From: Candidatus Omnitrophota bacterium | GTDB lineage: Bacteria > Omnitrophota > Gorgyraeia > Gygaellales > Profunditerraquicolaceae | Direction of reading: 5' to 3' | NCBI GenBank assembly: GCA_023229385.1 | Contig: JALNZI010000004.1 | Location: 1-64,000, forward strand | Length of the DNA stretch: 64,000 bases | Shown here: piece after piece, positions 8,494-16,117 of the stretch | Layout: each line of letters opens with the position of its first letter | Position numbering within the stretch: position 1 is the first letter of the stretch | Notes under the pieces: model-generated | Told to the model about the DNA's origin: nothing | Database searches by the model: none | Seen by the model: only the letters and a program-made list of their open reading frames with translations | Made by a program: the position numbers and the translations under genes

Positions 8494-8911
8494 AATTTTC
8501 ATCTTTATCTAGCAAATATAGCTTTACTGATCTAGGAAAAATATTTTTAATTTCTTTCCAATCCCCTTGCCAAATAACGGGAATTCTTTTTTTGTTTTTA
8601 ATGATAGCCGCACATAATCTATGTGAGCCATCTAATACAATCCCTTCACAAGTGCTGTCAATCACAATTGGGGATTCCTGCGCATTTTGAAGGAAGTAGG
8701 CAATTTTATGAATATGTATTTCTCGTAGAGTTTTGTTTGTTTTTTTGGAATGTTCATCCCAAATATAATCATCTCCTAATTCAATATCTTTATGTTTCTT
8801 ACTATATACAAGAACTTCTTCTTTAGTAATTGGGCCTTCTAAATCCATCCATCTAAAGAAAGGATCTCTTCCCGTGAAATCAAGCAATTCTCGAATATAT
8901 ACTGTATTCAA
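8492..8911 (-). CDS. ParB/sulfiredoxin-like fold protein, 139 aa
   Basis: The motif GIVLDGSHRLCAAI (residues ~88-101) followed by IPVIW is the hallmark of ParB N-terminal-like domains, which bind CTP or ATP. There is no DNA-binding helix-turn-helix of true ParB, so a free-standing ParB-like nuclease or kinase-type protein is more likely than a partition factor. The CRISPR array lies about 80 bases upstream of its start. Role unknown. Confidence 0.65.
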   Translation of the reverse strand: MNTVYIRELLDFTGRDPFFRWMDLEGPITKEEVLVYSKKHKDIELGDDYIWDEHSKKTNKTLREIHIHKIAYFLQNAQESPIVIDSTCEGIVLDGSHRLCAAIIKNKKRIPVIWQGDWKEIKNIFPRSVKLYLLDKDEN

Positions 8912-8991
8912 AATATTATTTCCTTATGATGAAATATTGCGACAGGTTTCAATACCAATCTCCTTGAGTTGTTAAATAACACTTAACAACT

Positions 8992-9149
8992 GTTTCAATC
9001 CACGCCCCCGTAAGGAGGCGGCATGCTGGCCTGGAAAATTAGAGCAACTAATGTAGTTTCAATCCACGCCCCCGTAAGGAGGCGACAACATACAGTGTGT
9101 TTTGCACTTGCTATTAATGTTTCAATCCACGCCCCCGTAAGGAGGCGAC
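8992..9149 (-). CRISPR. CRISPR array 1: three 31-bp repeats, two spacers, type I-C-like
   Basis: Repeats at 8992-9022, 9056-9086 and 9119-9149; spacers of 33 and 32 bases. On the minus strand the repeat begins GTCGCC and ends GTGGATTGAAAC, the usual ends of type I-C repeats in crRNA orientation, with a hairpin formed by the GCCTCC/GGGGGC arms. The repeat nearest 8992 has one changed base (GC in place of AC at the plus-strand end), which fits a leader-distal repeat. A promoter and leader lie to the right, so transcription is leftward. No cas gene is in the window; the array would need host Cas proteins. Confidence 0.9.
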
Positions 9150-9195
9150 CGCAAGCCTTTTAAGCTCAAAAACATCAAAGGCTTACAAGCCCAAA

Positions 9196-9326
9196 ATCGC
9201 TAACCGATTTGAACATATTCTATATATAGCCAAAAAATCCCACCTTGGCAAGCCGAATAGTAAATTTTATGAAAATTTTGGCATCGCTATGCCTCCGAAT
9301 TTCGGGCGAATCTTCAGGTTGGCGAT
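9196..9326 (-). promoter_or_regulatory. Leader of CRISPR array 1
   Basis: Reading leftward: a hairpin (9283-9326, ATCGCTA and TTGGCGAT arms), a promoter TTGCCA-17-TATATA (9246-9251 and 9223-9228), then the motif GGTTAGCGAT at 9196-9205 before the first repeat. The same three elements in the same order flank array 2 at 34157-34286. Confidence 0.75.
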
Positions 9327-9427
9327 AATTATTTTCGTAATCTTACATTCAATTAAAATTTACTTATATTAATCTAGTTAAAACAATTTAATGTTGCAGC
9401 CCATTACTAGGAGAATGAAGTTAAATT

Positions 9428-9712
9428 ATGAGATTAATTAATTTTTTAGAATTCATAGCAACTGAATTTAAAAAAGTATTAATTGGATTATCTACAATAT
9501 CTTGTGGATTATTTATTTTAATATTTTATCACTACGCAAGCTCAAATAATTTAGTAAGTTTATTAATTGCAGTTGGAATATTATTAGGAATTATAATTTA
9601 TGTCTTATTATTAATTGCTTTTTCAGTGCTAGATGAAGCATATCACATAACAGAATCTCTTCAGTTAATTAAATCATTTAATGAAATGATTAAAGGAACA
9701 AAACATGATTAA
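9428..9712 (+). CDS. Two-helix membrane protein, 94 aa
   Basis: Two hydrophobic segments at ~18-36 and ~44-66 (VSLLIAVGILLGIIIYVLLL) suggest a two-pass membrane protein with both ends on the same side. AGGAGA lies 13 bases before the ATG. The stop overlaps the next gene start by eight bases. First of a rightward run of small membrane proteins. Confidence 0.65.
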   Translation: MRLINFLEFIATEFKKVLIGLSTISCGLFILIFYHYASSNNLVSLLIAVGILLGIIIYVLLLIAFSVLDEAYHITESLQLIKSFNEMIKGTKHD

Positions 9713-9974
9713 TCTATTAGGTAATCATTTAGTATTAATATACTTTATTGGTATTATTGCATTTTGGCTATCTGTACCTAAAATTAAATGGTATAATGAT
9801 ATTTGTATTGTTTCTGATAAATCAGATGATGATACTATGTCATATTCGGGCATGCAAACTTTTTTATCAATAGGGCGGTCTATAGTAGTTGCAATATCTT
9901 TATTAATATTAATTGGAAAAGTAATAGGTATTGCCTCTAAAAAATACAGAACGGTATTACATAATGAGAATTAA
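9705..9974 (+). CDS. Two-helix membrane protein, 89 aa
   Basis: Hydrophobic stretches at ~9-25 and ~55-72, separated by an acidic loop with SDDDTMS. It overlaps the genes on both sides (9712 and 9964), so co-expression is likely. No family recognised. Confidence 0.65.
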   Translation: MINLLGNHLVLIYFIGIIAFWLSVPKIKWYNDICIVSDKSDDDTMSYSGMQTFLSIGRSIVVAISLLILIGKVIGIASKKYRTVLHNEN

Positions 9975-10509
9975 TACTGATTTAGGTAAAGATGAATTAA
10001 TTGAACTAATTAAATATAATTATGCAAAAATGAATGGGAAAATTTTCCCAACATTAAATGGAAAAATTATAGCTGAAAATGGAGACTTAGATATTTCAGC
10101 TTTAAATAAAGCTTCTACTTTGGATGTATTTCAATATTTTCTTAAATGCAAATGCGAATATAAAGTGCATTATAAATTTTCATATAAGTCATTAAATATA
10201 ATTGGTGCTAAATTTGGAAATAGCACTACATATGAACTATTAAGTGAAAATCCTCCTGTTATTGGATGCTATTATAAATTAACTATTGAAAACATTAGGG
10301 ATTTATATGAATACTCTCATAATGCTAAAGATAAAGTTTTAGCATCACCTATTGAATTTTATTTACCTAAGAATCTTACATTAGATGAATTACTTAGTTA
10401 TCAAGAAATTTGGCTATTTCATGATATAGCTTGCCTATCTGGATGGGCTGGATTATACATAATTGATAAAGAAGGCGAAGTTAAAAATATAATAGCCATT
10501 CGTTCATAA
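9964..10509 (+). CDS. Unknown protein, 181 aa
   Basis: I chose the ATG at 9964 (MRINTDLGKDE), which lies inside the end of the previous gene; the longer frame from 9931 would only add residues overlapping it. It is soluble, with two Cys (KCKCEY) near residue 60, and has no recognised motif. Confidence 0.6.
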   Translation: MRINTDLGKDELIELIKYNYAKMNGKIFPTLNGKIIAENGDLDISALNKASTLDVFQYFLKCKCEYKVHYKFSYKSLNIIGAKFGNSTTYELLSENPPVIGCYYKLTIENIRDLYEYSHNAKDKVLASPIEFYLPKNLTLDELLSYQEIWLFHDIACLSGWAGLYIIDKEGEVKNIIAIRS

Positions 10510-10535
10510 ATTGATACAATTTACTTGAGGTCAAA

Positions 10536-10811
10536 ATGATTTTAGCGACAATAGTTAGTATAATTGAATTATTAATAATTTGGGGAGCTATTTCTTCAAT
10601 ATTGGCTTTTAATAGATATTGGAAATCATTAAAATATGAATGGGTTGCATATAATGGAATAGGAAATGCTTGGCTAGATATTTTCTTTTGCCCATTTATT
10701 TTATTGTCTATGTGTCTATTTGTGCTTCCAGTTAGTATAGTGATATGCTGTATAGCTGGCTTATTTGTAGAACTTGGTGAATTGTTTATGGGTAAAGATT
10801 TTTTAAAATAA
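10536..10811 (+). CDS. Membrane protein, 91 aa
   Basis: GAGGT lies seven bases upstream of the ATG. Two or three hydrophobic helices (residues 1-22 and 45-75, FILLSMCLFVLPVSIVICCIAGLF). An antisense frame spans the same bases but lacks a ribosome binding site. Part of the 9428-12543 rightward group. Confidence 0.65.
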   Translation: MILATIVSIIELLIIWGAISSILAFNRYWKSLKYEWVAYNGIGNAWLDIFFCPFILLSMCLFVLPVSIVICCIAGLFVELGELFMGKDFLK

Positions 10812-10836
10812 TCCACTAATTAATTTAGGAGTTTGA

Positions 10837-10998
10837 ATGTTACCATCTAATTTAAATAATAACACAACGGCTCAAACAGTTCTTAAAGGTTCAAAAGCTG
10901 ATAAAAAATTAAAACATGATTCTTTAATTCATGATTTAATACAAAATAAAGATATGCCTTATGCAAAAAACCGTTGGGCAATTATGAATTTAAATTAG
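10837..10998 (+). CDS. Small unknown protein, 53 aa
   Basis: AGGAG lies six bases before the ATG. It is a basic, Asn-rich protein with no motif. Its 3' end overlaps the start of the nucleotidyltransferase frame by 25 bases in another frame, which suggests coupling. It could alternatively be the N-terminal part of the downstream protein joined by a frameshift. Confidence 0.5.
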   Translation: MLPSNLNNNTTAQTVLKGSKADKKLKHDSLIHDLIQNKDMPYAKNRWAIMNLN

Positions 10999-11504
10999 AT
11001 TCAATGGTGTCTTTACTTATTGCTAATAAAATAGCAGCTATTGCAACTGGATCTAGAGTATTTGAATGCGCATCTTCAAGCTCAGATTATGATATTATTA
11101 TTCCTCTTGCTGATGTTAATGAAGCGAGTTGTGTATTAAAAACTGAATTTGGATATTCTAGAAATGAAGATAGTGATTATCATAATGGAATTAAAATATA
11201 TTTTGCTAATTTTGATACTAAATGTATAAATTTAATTCCATTAAATTCTCATGAATATATGTATTGGAAGTTAACTACTAAAACTATTAAAAATACATGT
11301 AGAATAGATCCTTCTTCCATTAAAAATAAAACTACAAGAGTGTGCTCTTTTGAATTATTAATTGGAGTATTTAGATTAATTTTAGGCAATAATGTTGATG
11401 AATCAACTTTACGCAAATATGAAAAAATAAAAGAAAAAGACGAAAATATTATCTATTCTAAAATAATGAATAGAAATAGTAAAAAAGCTATTAATGATAA
11501 TTAA
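10974..11504 (+). CDS. Nucleotidyltransferase (Pol beta superfamily), 176 aa
   Basis: GSR at residues ~22-24 and SDYDIII at ~37-43 give the GS-x(n)-DxD signature of minimal nucleotidyltransferases, which transfer NMP to RNA or protein targets. The frame opens at a TTG without a clear binding site; the ATG at 11003 is an alternative start that keeps the motif. Two more members lie at 48526-49485 and 53216-53962, an unusual number for so short a region. Confidence 0.75.
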   Translation: MGNYEFKLDSMVSLLIANKIAAIATGSRVFECASSSSDYDIIIPLADVNEASCVLKTEFGYSRNEDSDYHNGIKIYFANFDTKCINLIPLNSHEYMYWKLTTKTIKNTCRIDPSSIKNKTTRVCSFELLIGVFRLILGNNVDESTLRKYEKIKEKDENIIYSKIMNRNSKKAINDN

Positions 11505-11577
11505 TAGATAGGTCATCCCAAGTTATTGAGATGCTGATTGAAACGAAATCATCTGAATAAAAACAGAAAAGGAAAAA

Positions 11578-11862
11578 ATGAATAAGAAGCTAGTATTTGG
11601 ATTAACTACCGTGCTTGGAACGGTTGCTGGAGTGCTATTAACTAAATTGGCTATTACCAAAATTAAAGATAAGAAGAATAGTGTAAATGAATCTTCGGAA
11701 GCAAGCCATTCTTTTGAAGATGCTCCAAGCGAGGTAGAGCAAGAAACTCCTGGCATAATTAATCCCAATAATTCCTCTAAACGCATTTTACCAAAGCTTC
11801 GTCCTCAGCATATTAGAAGAGACGAAAGTGATGGAGAATGCTGTGTTGAATCTGCCGGTTGA
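11578..11862 (+). CDS. Single-pass membrane protein with acidic tail, 94 aa
   Basis: GGAAAA precedes the ATG. Residues 5-25 (LVFGLTTVLGTVAGVLLTKLA) are a membrane helix with glycines; the rest is a disordered Ser/Glu-rich tail that ends in a basic patch and CC. No family recognised. Confidence 0.6.
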   Translation: MNKKLVFGLTTVLGTVAGVLLTKLAITKIKDKKNSVNESSEASHSFEDAPSEVEQETPGIINPNNSSKRILPKLRPQHIRRDESDGECCVESAG

Positions 11863-11900
11863 TTATATCAAAACTTCACTATTTAGGGGAGTTTTTTAAT

Positions 11901-12206
11901 ATGAACTCATTAAAGTTTAATATCTCAATAGGAGTAGGTATAATTACTTCATTATTTATTGGGAAAAAGCTTATAGATTATATATCAATAAAAAATATTA
12001 AATCTAATAATAAATCACCTAAAACTTTTAGTCAATTAAGCAGCTATCCAAAAAAACATTATCCAAAACCTTTTACTTTAGAAGTAGATGTTACTATGGA
12101 TACTTCTAATCTAGAACCTTTTACTTTAGAACCTAGAGATAAAGTTTGGATTAATGAAAATTTGCGAAAAATAGAAAAAGTCTTTGAAGGAGCGCCTAAT
12201 GTTTAA
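11901..12206 (+). CDS. Single-pass membrane protein, 101 aa
   Basis: GGGGAG lies nine bases before the chosen ATG (MNSLKFNIS); a longer frame from 11859 lacks a site. One N-terminal helix (~8-26) is followed by a Lys/Pro-rich tail in which PFTLE occurs three times. It overlaps the next gene by eight bases. Confidence 0.6.
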   Translation: MNSLKFNISIGVGIITSLFIGKKLIDYISIKNIKSNNKSPKTFSQLSSYPKKHYPKPFTLEVDVTMDTSNLEPFTLEPRDKVWINENLRKIEKVFEGAPNV

Positions 12207-12543
12207 TAAAAAAGAGCCCAATAAAGAACCAAATGAGCATCCAGAACCTTCTAGAAAATTAATATATTGGGGCCGATATTATATCAATAGAACCATTAGA
12301 CTTTCTACTGGACTAATTGACAATTATTCGGGGTATCTTTACTTATCTATGTTTAGTAATAATGGCGTGTTTGAAAATTATGCATATGATGAATTAAATA
12401 GATTAGTTCTAATGCAGCCATTAGATTCATTAATTAAATTATATGAAATTGCTAAGTGCGAAGAAAATTATGAATTCATTAAATTAGCTGAAGAAATATT
12501 GAATAAAGAAACCACTCATCCTAGCTGGTTGATAAATATTTGA
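12199..12543 (+). CDS. Unknown protein, 114 aa
   Basis: AAGGAG precedes the ATG at 12199 (MFNKKEP). It has a Glu/Pro/Lys-rich start and a helical C-terminal half. It is the last gene of the rightward run, followed by a terminator. Function unknown. Confidence 0.6.
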   Translation: MFNKKEPNKEPNEHPEPSRKLIYWGRYYINRTIRLSTGLIDNYSGYLYLSMFSNNGVFENYAYDELNRLVLMQPLDSLIKLYEIAKCEENYEFIKLAEEILNKETTHPSWLINI

Positions 12544-12548
12544 TAATT

Positions 12549-12576
12549 AAAAAAGGGGCAAATTGCCTCTTTTTTT
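12549..12576. terminator. Terminator between convergent genes
   Basis: AAAAGGGGC pairs with GCCTCTTTT around a short loop, with A- and T-runs on both sides, serving the plus-strand run and the minus-strand gene at 12579. Confidence 0.8.
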
Positions 12577-12578
12577 AA

Positions 12579-12752
12579 TTAAATAGAAAGTTGAATACCT
12601 TTATCAACTAATTCCTTAGAAATCATAGTATTCAAATCAGTGCCTTTCTCAATAGTATTGAGAATAACAAATTCTTCCCCTAATCTCATCATGCTATACA
12701 GTACTTCACATTTATCTAAGGGAATGGTTTTTGAAGACTTATTAGCATTCAT
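12579..12752 (-). CDS. Small unknown protein, 57 aa
   Basis: Open frame from ATG at 12752 to TAA at 12579, tightly placed between a terminator and the next gene. It is helical and mildly acidic (KCEVLYSMMRLGEEFVILN), resembling small phage regulatory or wHTH-like proteins, but no firm match. Confidence 0.55.
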   Translation of the reverse strand: MNANKSSKTIPLDKCEVLYSMMRLGEEFVILNTIEKGTDLNTMISKELVDKGIQLSI

Positions 12753-12764
12753 TGATAGTTTCCT

Positions 12765-13169
12765 TCATTGGTTAAAAACAAAATCCTCAATATTATTATA
12801 GATAGGATTTTGATCTACAATACTTAACCATTTTTTAATGGCAAGGGCTTCGTAGTATGGTTTATTTTGTAAATACTTATCAAAATTTGGAAAAAGATGC
12901 CCAAATATAATGTATAAAAATTCACTATGAGTATAGCAAATACTACAGTAGTCTTTAATGGCACCTCCACTTGCCATTTTTGAATTTTTAACAAAGCTTT
13001 CCAAATCATCAATAAAGGCCCGACAAATTTTATCCAAGCAAGGATAATCACTGTCAGCCATTGCAATATAAGAGAGAGCTTCAAAGTAGTCTTTACTTTT
13101 TTTGCAGCAATCTCTTAAATCTGTTTTATGGTCAGCTTTATCAATAATTGATAAAAGTAGACTATTCAC
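12765..13169 (-). CDS. Unknown protein, 134 aa
   Basis: The GTG start overlaps the TGA of the gene upstream (GTGA), so it is coupled. Helical, with seven Cys of which two pairs (DCCKK, CSICYTH) might bind metal. No family recognised. Confidence 0.55.
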   Translation of the reverse strand: MNSLLLSIIDKADHKTDLRDCCKKSKDYFEALSYIAMADSDYPCLDKICRAFIDDLESFVKNSKMASGGAIKDYCSICYTHSEFLYIIFGHLFPNFDKYLQNKPYYEALAIKKWLSIVDQNPIYNNIEDFVFNQ

Positions 13170-13438
13170 TTTTTAACCGAATGAATCTTATTTGTAAAAT
13201 AGATTGTATCCTGGACAATTTTAGCCACTCTGGATTCAAAGCTCATCTCGCAAGATTTGACATCAAATTCAGAATCCTTTCTAAGCCCTTCATATAGGTG
13301 GCCTAGCTGTGCCTTGGCCTGTCGTTCGGCCTCTTCATAAACCCGTTCCTGTAGGGTTTTAGAGGTATCTGGAAGCTCTTTCATATCCACTTGACGGCGG
13401 GACAAACGAGAGAGATCAAAACCAAATGCGTTATTCAT
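13166..13438 (-). CDS. Unknown helical protein, 90 aa
   Basis: GGAG lies seven bases before the ATG at 13438 (MNNAFGFDL). The middle third (LQERVYEEAERQAKAQLGHL) is a strong amphipathic or coiled-coil helix. Codon use is richer in G and C than its neighbours. Function unknown. Confidence 0.6.
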   Translation of the reverse strand: MNNAFGFDLSRLSRRQVDMKELPDTSKTLQERVYEEAERQAKAQLGHLYEGLRKDSEFDVKSCEMSFESRVAKIVQDTIYFTNKIHSVKK

Positions 13439-13508
13439 CAAATACTCCAAGGGTGTAGCAAATTTGCTACAGTAAATGTAACAAATTTAGATGATACTTT
13501 AAAGCCTA

Positions 13509-13766
13509 TTATAGCTTTAATGAAGGATTATATCGGCGCGAATATGTTGTTAATCCAAAAACATTTAAACATTCCTTACATCTATTTAATTGCAAAATTG
13601 TTCCATGCAATTCAGATTTGAAACGATTGCAAAAAGGAATCACTATTCCTTTCTTTGAAGTTCTTAATTTATAAATATATTCGCAATTTGAACATAATTT
13701 TGGATTTGCAGCATCTACTGAAATAGTCACTGCTATTGTTTTTGTGATTAAAGTGCTATTAGACAC
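13509..13766 (-). CDS. Zinc-binding small protein, 85 aa
   Basis: GTG start overlapping the stop of the gene at 13759. CSNCEYIY at ~27, a lone Cys in PFCNRF and CKEC at ~63 form a four-Cys pattern typical of a small treble-clef or zinc ribbon. Role unknown. Confidence 0.6.
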   Translation of the reverse strand: MSNSTLITKTIAVTISVDAANPKLCSNCEYIYKLRTSKKGIVIPFCNRFKSELHGTILQLNRCKECLNVFGLTTYSRRYNPSLKL

Positions 13767-13935
13767 CGAAAATCTTTTCTATTTCTATTACTACAGGTAC
13801 TAGCAAAAATGCTTCTCCGATTGCCAAAGCTATTAATACCAAATAATATTCTTTATTATCTAATTCCATATTGATTATTTTCATACTGAAAATGAAACCA
13901 ATCATTGCAATAATTACATAGATTATTAGGCACAT
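13759..13935 (-). CDS. Small membrane protein, 58 aa
   Basis: ATG at 13935 to TAA at 13759. Two hydrophobic segments (IIYVIIAMIGFIFSM and YYLVLIALAIGEAFLLVPVV) separated by an acidic loop indicate a two-pass membrane protein. The stop overlaps the GTG of the zinc-binding gene by eight bases. Confidence 0.55.
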   Translation of the reverse strand: MCLIIYVIIAMIGFIFSMKIINMELDNKEYYLVLIALAIGEAFLLVPVVIEIEKIFGV

Positions 13936-13942
13936 TTGATCC

Positions 13943-14242
13943 TCACAAGGCTAAGGATTTTTCCCAAGAATTTAAAAAAGATTCAATGTTTTTTCTTCCT
14001 ACGAAATTATTAGAATGAATTTCATATTCTGGAATAGGTCCATCTGGATATGCTTCATATAGCATTTTGAGAAATTTCATTGTAGTATCTTCACCACCTA
14101 AATCATGATCAAGATACATACAACTAGGTAGACCGTATTTTTGGATGATTTCCATTGCTTCCAATGAACTTCTAGCTACGATATTAGAAGAATCACTTGG
14201 ACAACGAATATCATCCAAAAATAGTGTATACTTAGGCATCAT
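13943..14242 (-). CDS. Cyclic-phosphate-processing receiver-domain (cREC) protein, 99 aa
   Basis: The start is the ATG nine bases after GGAG, inside the end of the previous gene. LFLDDIRCP at the N-terminus, MYLDHDLGGED in the middle and IHSNNFVGRKNI near the end match the small receiver-like family proposed to act in cyclic-phosphate processing. The paired acidic residues would bind metal. In this genome, with RNA ligases and phosphatases, a role in healing 2',3'-cyclic phosphate RNA ends is a reasonable inference. Confidence 0.65.
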   Translation of the reverse strand: MMPKYTLFLDDIRCPSDSSNIVARSSLEAMEIIQKYGLPSCMYLDHDLGGEDTTMKFLKMLYEAYPDGPIPEYEIHSNNFVGRKNIESFLNSWEKSLAL

Positions 14243-14753
14243 AAATACTGCTCCAATCGCAGTATACATTATACCTAGGAATGAATATTTCATTAACTCC
14301 ACAATAATGTTCCCATTCGTCCCCCATTAGTTCTTTAGCATGTTTTTCCAAAATAGACTTACTATCTGTGCAAAGAGTTTTCAAAAACTTACGAGGATTC
14401 TTTTTATATTTAAATGATCCAAACTTCCAAACATTAGTAAATATGCATTGATAATCATATTCATCCCCAAGACGATAAGTAGTAATAATTCCCAAACAAT
14501 TAAAAATAGTTGGAATGATTCCCAAATGCATATGGCGGCATTCATAGTAGCATTTTCCAAAATGTTCATTGAAAATAGCCAAAAACCGATAAATGATCCA
14601 ATTAATTCGATCACCTTTTGAGAAATTCCAAGTATGCTCAAACCAAACAGCACACTTGGAGCAAATCTTCATTGAATAGTGCGAAATGAGCTTCATGAGG
14701 GGTAGCCCAATTGTGATCAAGAGCATGCATTGACCAAACAATTTCCAGTTCAT
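14232..14753 (-). CDS. Unknown protein, 173 aa
   Basis: GGGAG precedes the ATG. A hydrophobic N-terminus (CMLLITIGLPLMKLI) may be a membrane anchor; the rest is rich in Trp, Tyr, Cys and His with two CY/CRH clusters. No family recognised. It overlaps the cREC gene by 11 bases. Confidence 0.55.
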   Translation of the reverse strand: MNWKLFGQCMLLITIGLPLMKLISHYSMKICSKCAVWFEHTWNFSKGDRINWIIYRFLAIFNEHFGKCYYECRHMHLGIIPTIFNCLGIITTYRLGDEYDYQCIFTNVWKFGSFKYKKNPRKFLKTLCTDSKSILEKHAKELMGDEWEHYCGVNEIFIPRYNVYCDWSSIYDA

Positions 14754-14834
14754 TTTGATCTCCCGATAGCTAGAACCAACATTGGCCCATCACTATCAGA
14801 AATATAAAAAATTACGGGAACTTGGCAAGCCTTT

Positions 14835-15431
14835 TTACCACTCTCTTCTAACTAAAGCCAGATAAACATCCGTTTTAATGGCATTATCTAAAAATGCTTT
14901 AGTTGCTTGCTTTTTAACAATTATTCTCTTAGTAATAGAATACCAAGCTTTAGCTTCTGAAATTGTTTTAAATGTTTTAGAAATTCGATGGCCACTTCCA
15001 TTCATACATCTAGCTGGATATGTTGTATTAATTCTACCATTCTTATTTGGTTTTGCTGCATGAATTCCTAGTGGTAACTTTCCTCTATCGTTTCTATGAT
15101 CTGTTAATAAACTATTAAGATAACTTGGAACAAATCTAGCTGTTTCAGGTGAATATACTTTATTTCCTGGGTATAAAATATCTTTATCTAATGCAAATCC
15201 TTCAATATAATTTAAATCATACCAAATCTTAAAATTAGATAATAATAACCATTCTTTACAAACTGAGCATCCAATATATGTAGGCGATCTAATATGACAT
15301 TTATTATCATAGCATCGCCTTAGCATATCTTTCCAGCATAAATAAAATGGTAAATTTTTCCCATTTAATGTTACTAATTCTGTTAAGTCGTTAATTCCTA
15401 TTTTAAATACTAATTTACTTTTCTTTTTCAT
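14835..15431 (-). CDS. AP2/HNH-associated homing-type protein, 198 aa
   Basis: The ATG at 15431 sits six bases after a TATAAT box, implying a leaderless message. The segment WKDMLRRCYD, GCSVCKEW, LDKDIL, GNKVYSPET and FVPSYLN is a familiar arrangement in free-standing phage HNH or AP2-type endonuclease proteins, with an AP2-like C-terminal half (SKTFKTISEAKAWY). The catalytic His-Asn pair of HNH is not obvious, so activity is uncertain. Probably a selfish DNA element. Confidence 0.6.
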   Translation of the reverse strand: MKKKSKLVFKIGINDLTELVTLNGKNLPFYLCWKDMLRRCYDNKCHIRSPTYIGCSVCKEWLLLSNFKIWYDLNYIEGFALDKDILYPGNKVYSPETARFVPSYLNSLLTDHRNDRGKLPLGIHAAKPNKNGRINTTYPARCMNGSGHRISKTFKTISEAKAWYSITKRIIVKKQATKAFLDNAIKTDVYLALVRREW

Positions 15432-15437
15432 ATTTAG

Positions 15438-15443
15438 ATTATA
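15438..15443 (-). promoter_or_regulatory. -10 box six bases before ATG (TATAAT)
   Basis: TATAAT, six bases, then the ATG at 15431 on the minus strand; no Shine-Dalgarno. The divergent plus-strand gene at 15469 has an equally short leader, so both promoters share about 37 bases. Confidence 0.55.
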
Positions 15444-15468
15444 GCATATCTTAAAATAAATACTGTAT

Positions 15469-15771
15469 ATGTGCAACTATCCTCCAGTAGAAATAATTCT
15501 TAGAAAACATGTTGAATATTACGCTAAAGAAAAAATAAATGAAACTAGATTTGTAGTTACTGGAATTTCACCTAAAGATTGTGTAGCTATTATAGATAAA
15601 TGTGAAGATGAATTTGGTCTAATATATGATTATATATATTTTACAGAAGAATCATTATTTCCAAATGAAGATGGAACTCACCCTTATGGATGTTTTTATT
15701 TCTTTCCATTTGGAACCAGAGGCGATAAACCTCTAGCTAAAGAAGAAGTTATTAATTTATATTGGTATTAA
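15469..15771 (+). CDS. Unknown protein, 100 aa
   Basis: Starts 37 bases from a divergent gene and has no Shine-Dalgarno; TAAATA lies six bases before the ATG. It is a compact alpha/beta protein with many aromatic residues near the C-terminus. It overlaps the converging membrane gene by 20 bases. No family recognised. Confidence 0.6.
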   Translation: MCNYPPVEIILRKHVEYYAKEKINETRFVVTGISPKDCVAIIDKCEDEFGLIYDYIYFTEESLFPNEDGTHPYGCFYFFPFGTRGDKPLAKEEVINLYWY

Positions 15772-16117
15772 TACTATCGCTTTCAGTATTTTGAATATTA
15801 TTTGAACTATCTGGTTCAGAATTAATTGTATCAATTTGCGCCGATACTTGATTTGGTTTAGGATAATCAACTGTGCTATCAATAGGTTGCTCAACTACTT
15901 TAGTAGGAGATTGCCCTAATTTAGGAACAGATTCATTATTTAATAATGTATGACATATCGCAGCAGCCAATATAACATTAATAATAATTAATGATACAAT
16001 TAGACCTTCATTTATATGGGTAATGATTTCTTGATTCTTTTTTACAAATTCAAAAAGATTGTTACATTTTTTATATATTGCTGATTTTAGGTTCTCAGCC
16101 CAAGTTGGTAAGTTCAT
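15752..16117 (-). CDS. Single-pass membrane protein with disordered tail, 121 aa
   Basis: AGGAAA precedes the ATG, which overlaps the stop of the gene upstream (TAATGA). A long helix at ~36-58 (LIVSLIIINVILAAAICHTLL) crosses the membrane; the C-terminal half is a Ser/Asn/Asp/Pro-rich low-complexity tail. Topology suggests a short inner part and a long flexible outer part. Confidence 0.6.
   Translation of the reverse strand: MNLPTWAENLKSAIYKKCNNLFEFVKKNQEIITHINEGLIVSLIIINVILAAAICHTLLNNESVPKLGQSPTKVVEQPIDSTVDYPKPNQVSAQIDTINSEPDSSNNIQNTESDSINTNIN

Larger units (their letters stand above)
8912..9427. other. Gene-free region holding CRISPR array 1 and its leader
   Basis: No coding frame with a plausible start is present. 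The stretch holds a degenerate repeat-like piece (8945-8967, GTTTCAATACCAATC), the three-repeat array 8992-9149, a leader to about 9330, and about 100 bases of AT-rich sequence before the membrane protein gene at 9428. Confidence 0.7.

Noticed and set aside
8992..9149. Array 1 as transcribed rightward
   Set aside because: Promoter, leader and the repeat ends (GTCGC...GATTGAAAC) all point to the minus strand.
10481..10816. Minus-strand 111-aa frame
   Set aside because: Antisense to the plus-strand membrane gene 10536-10811, which has a ribosome binding site and fits the surrounding rightward run.
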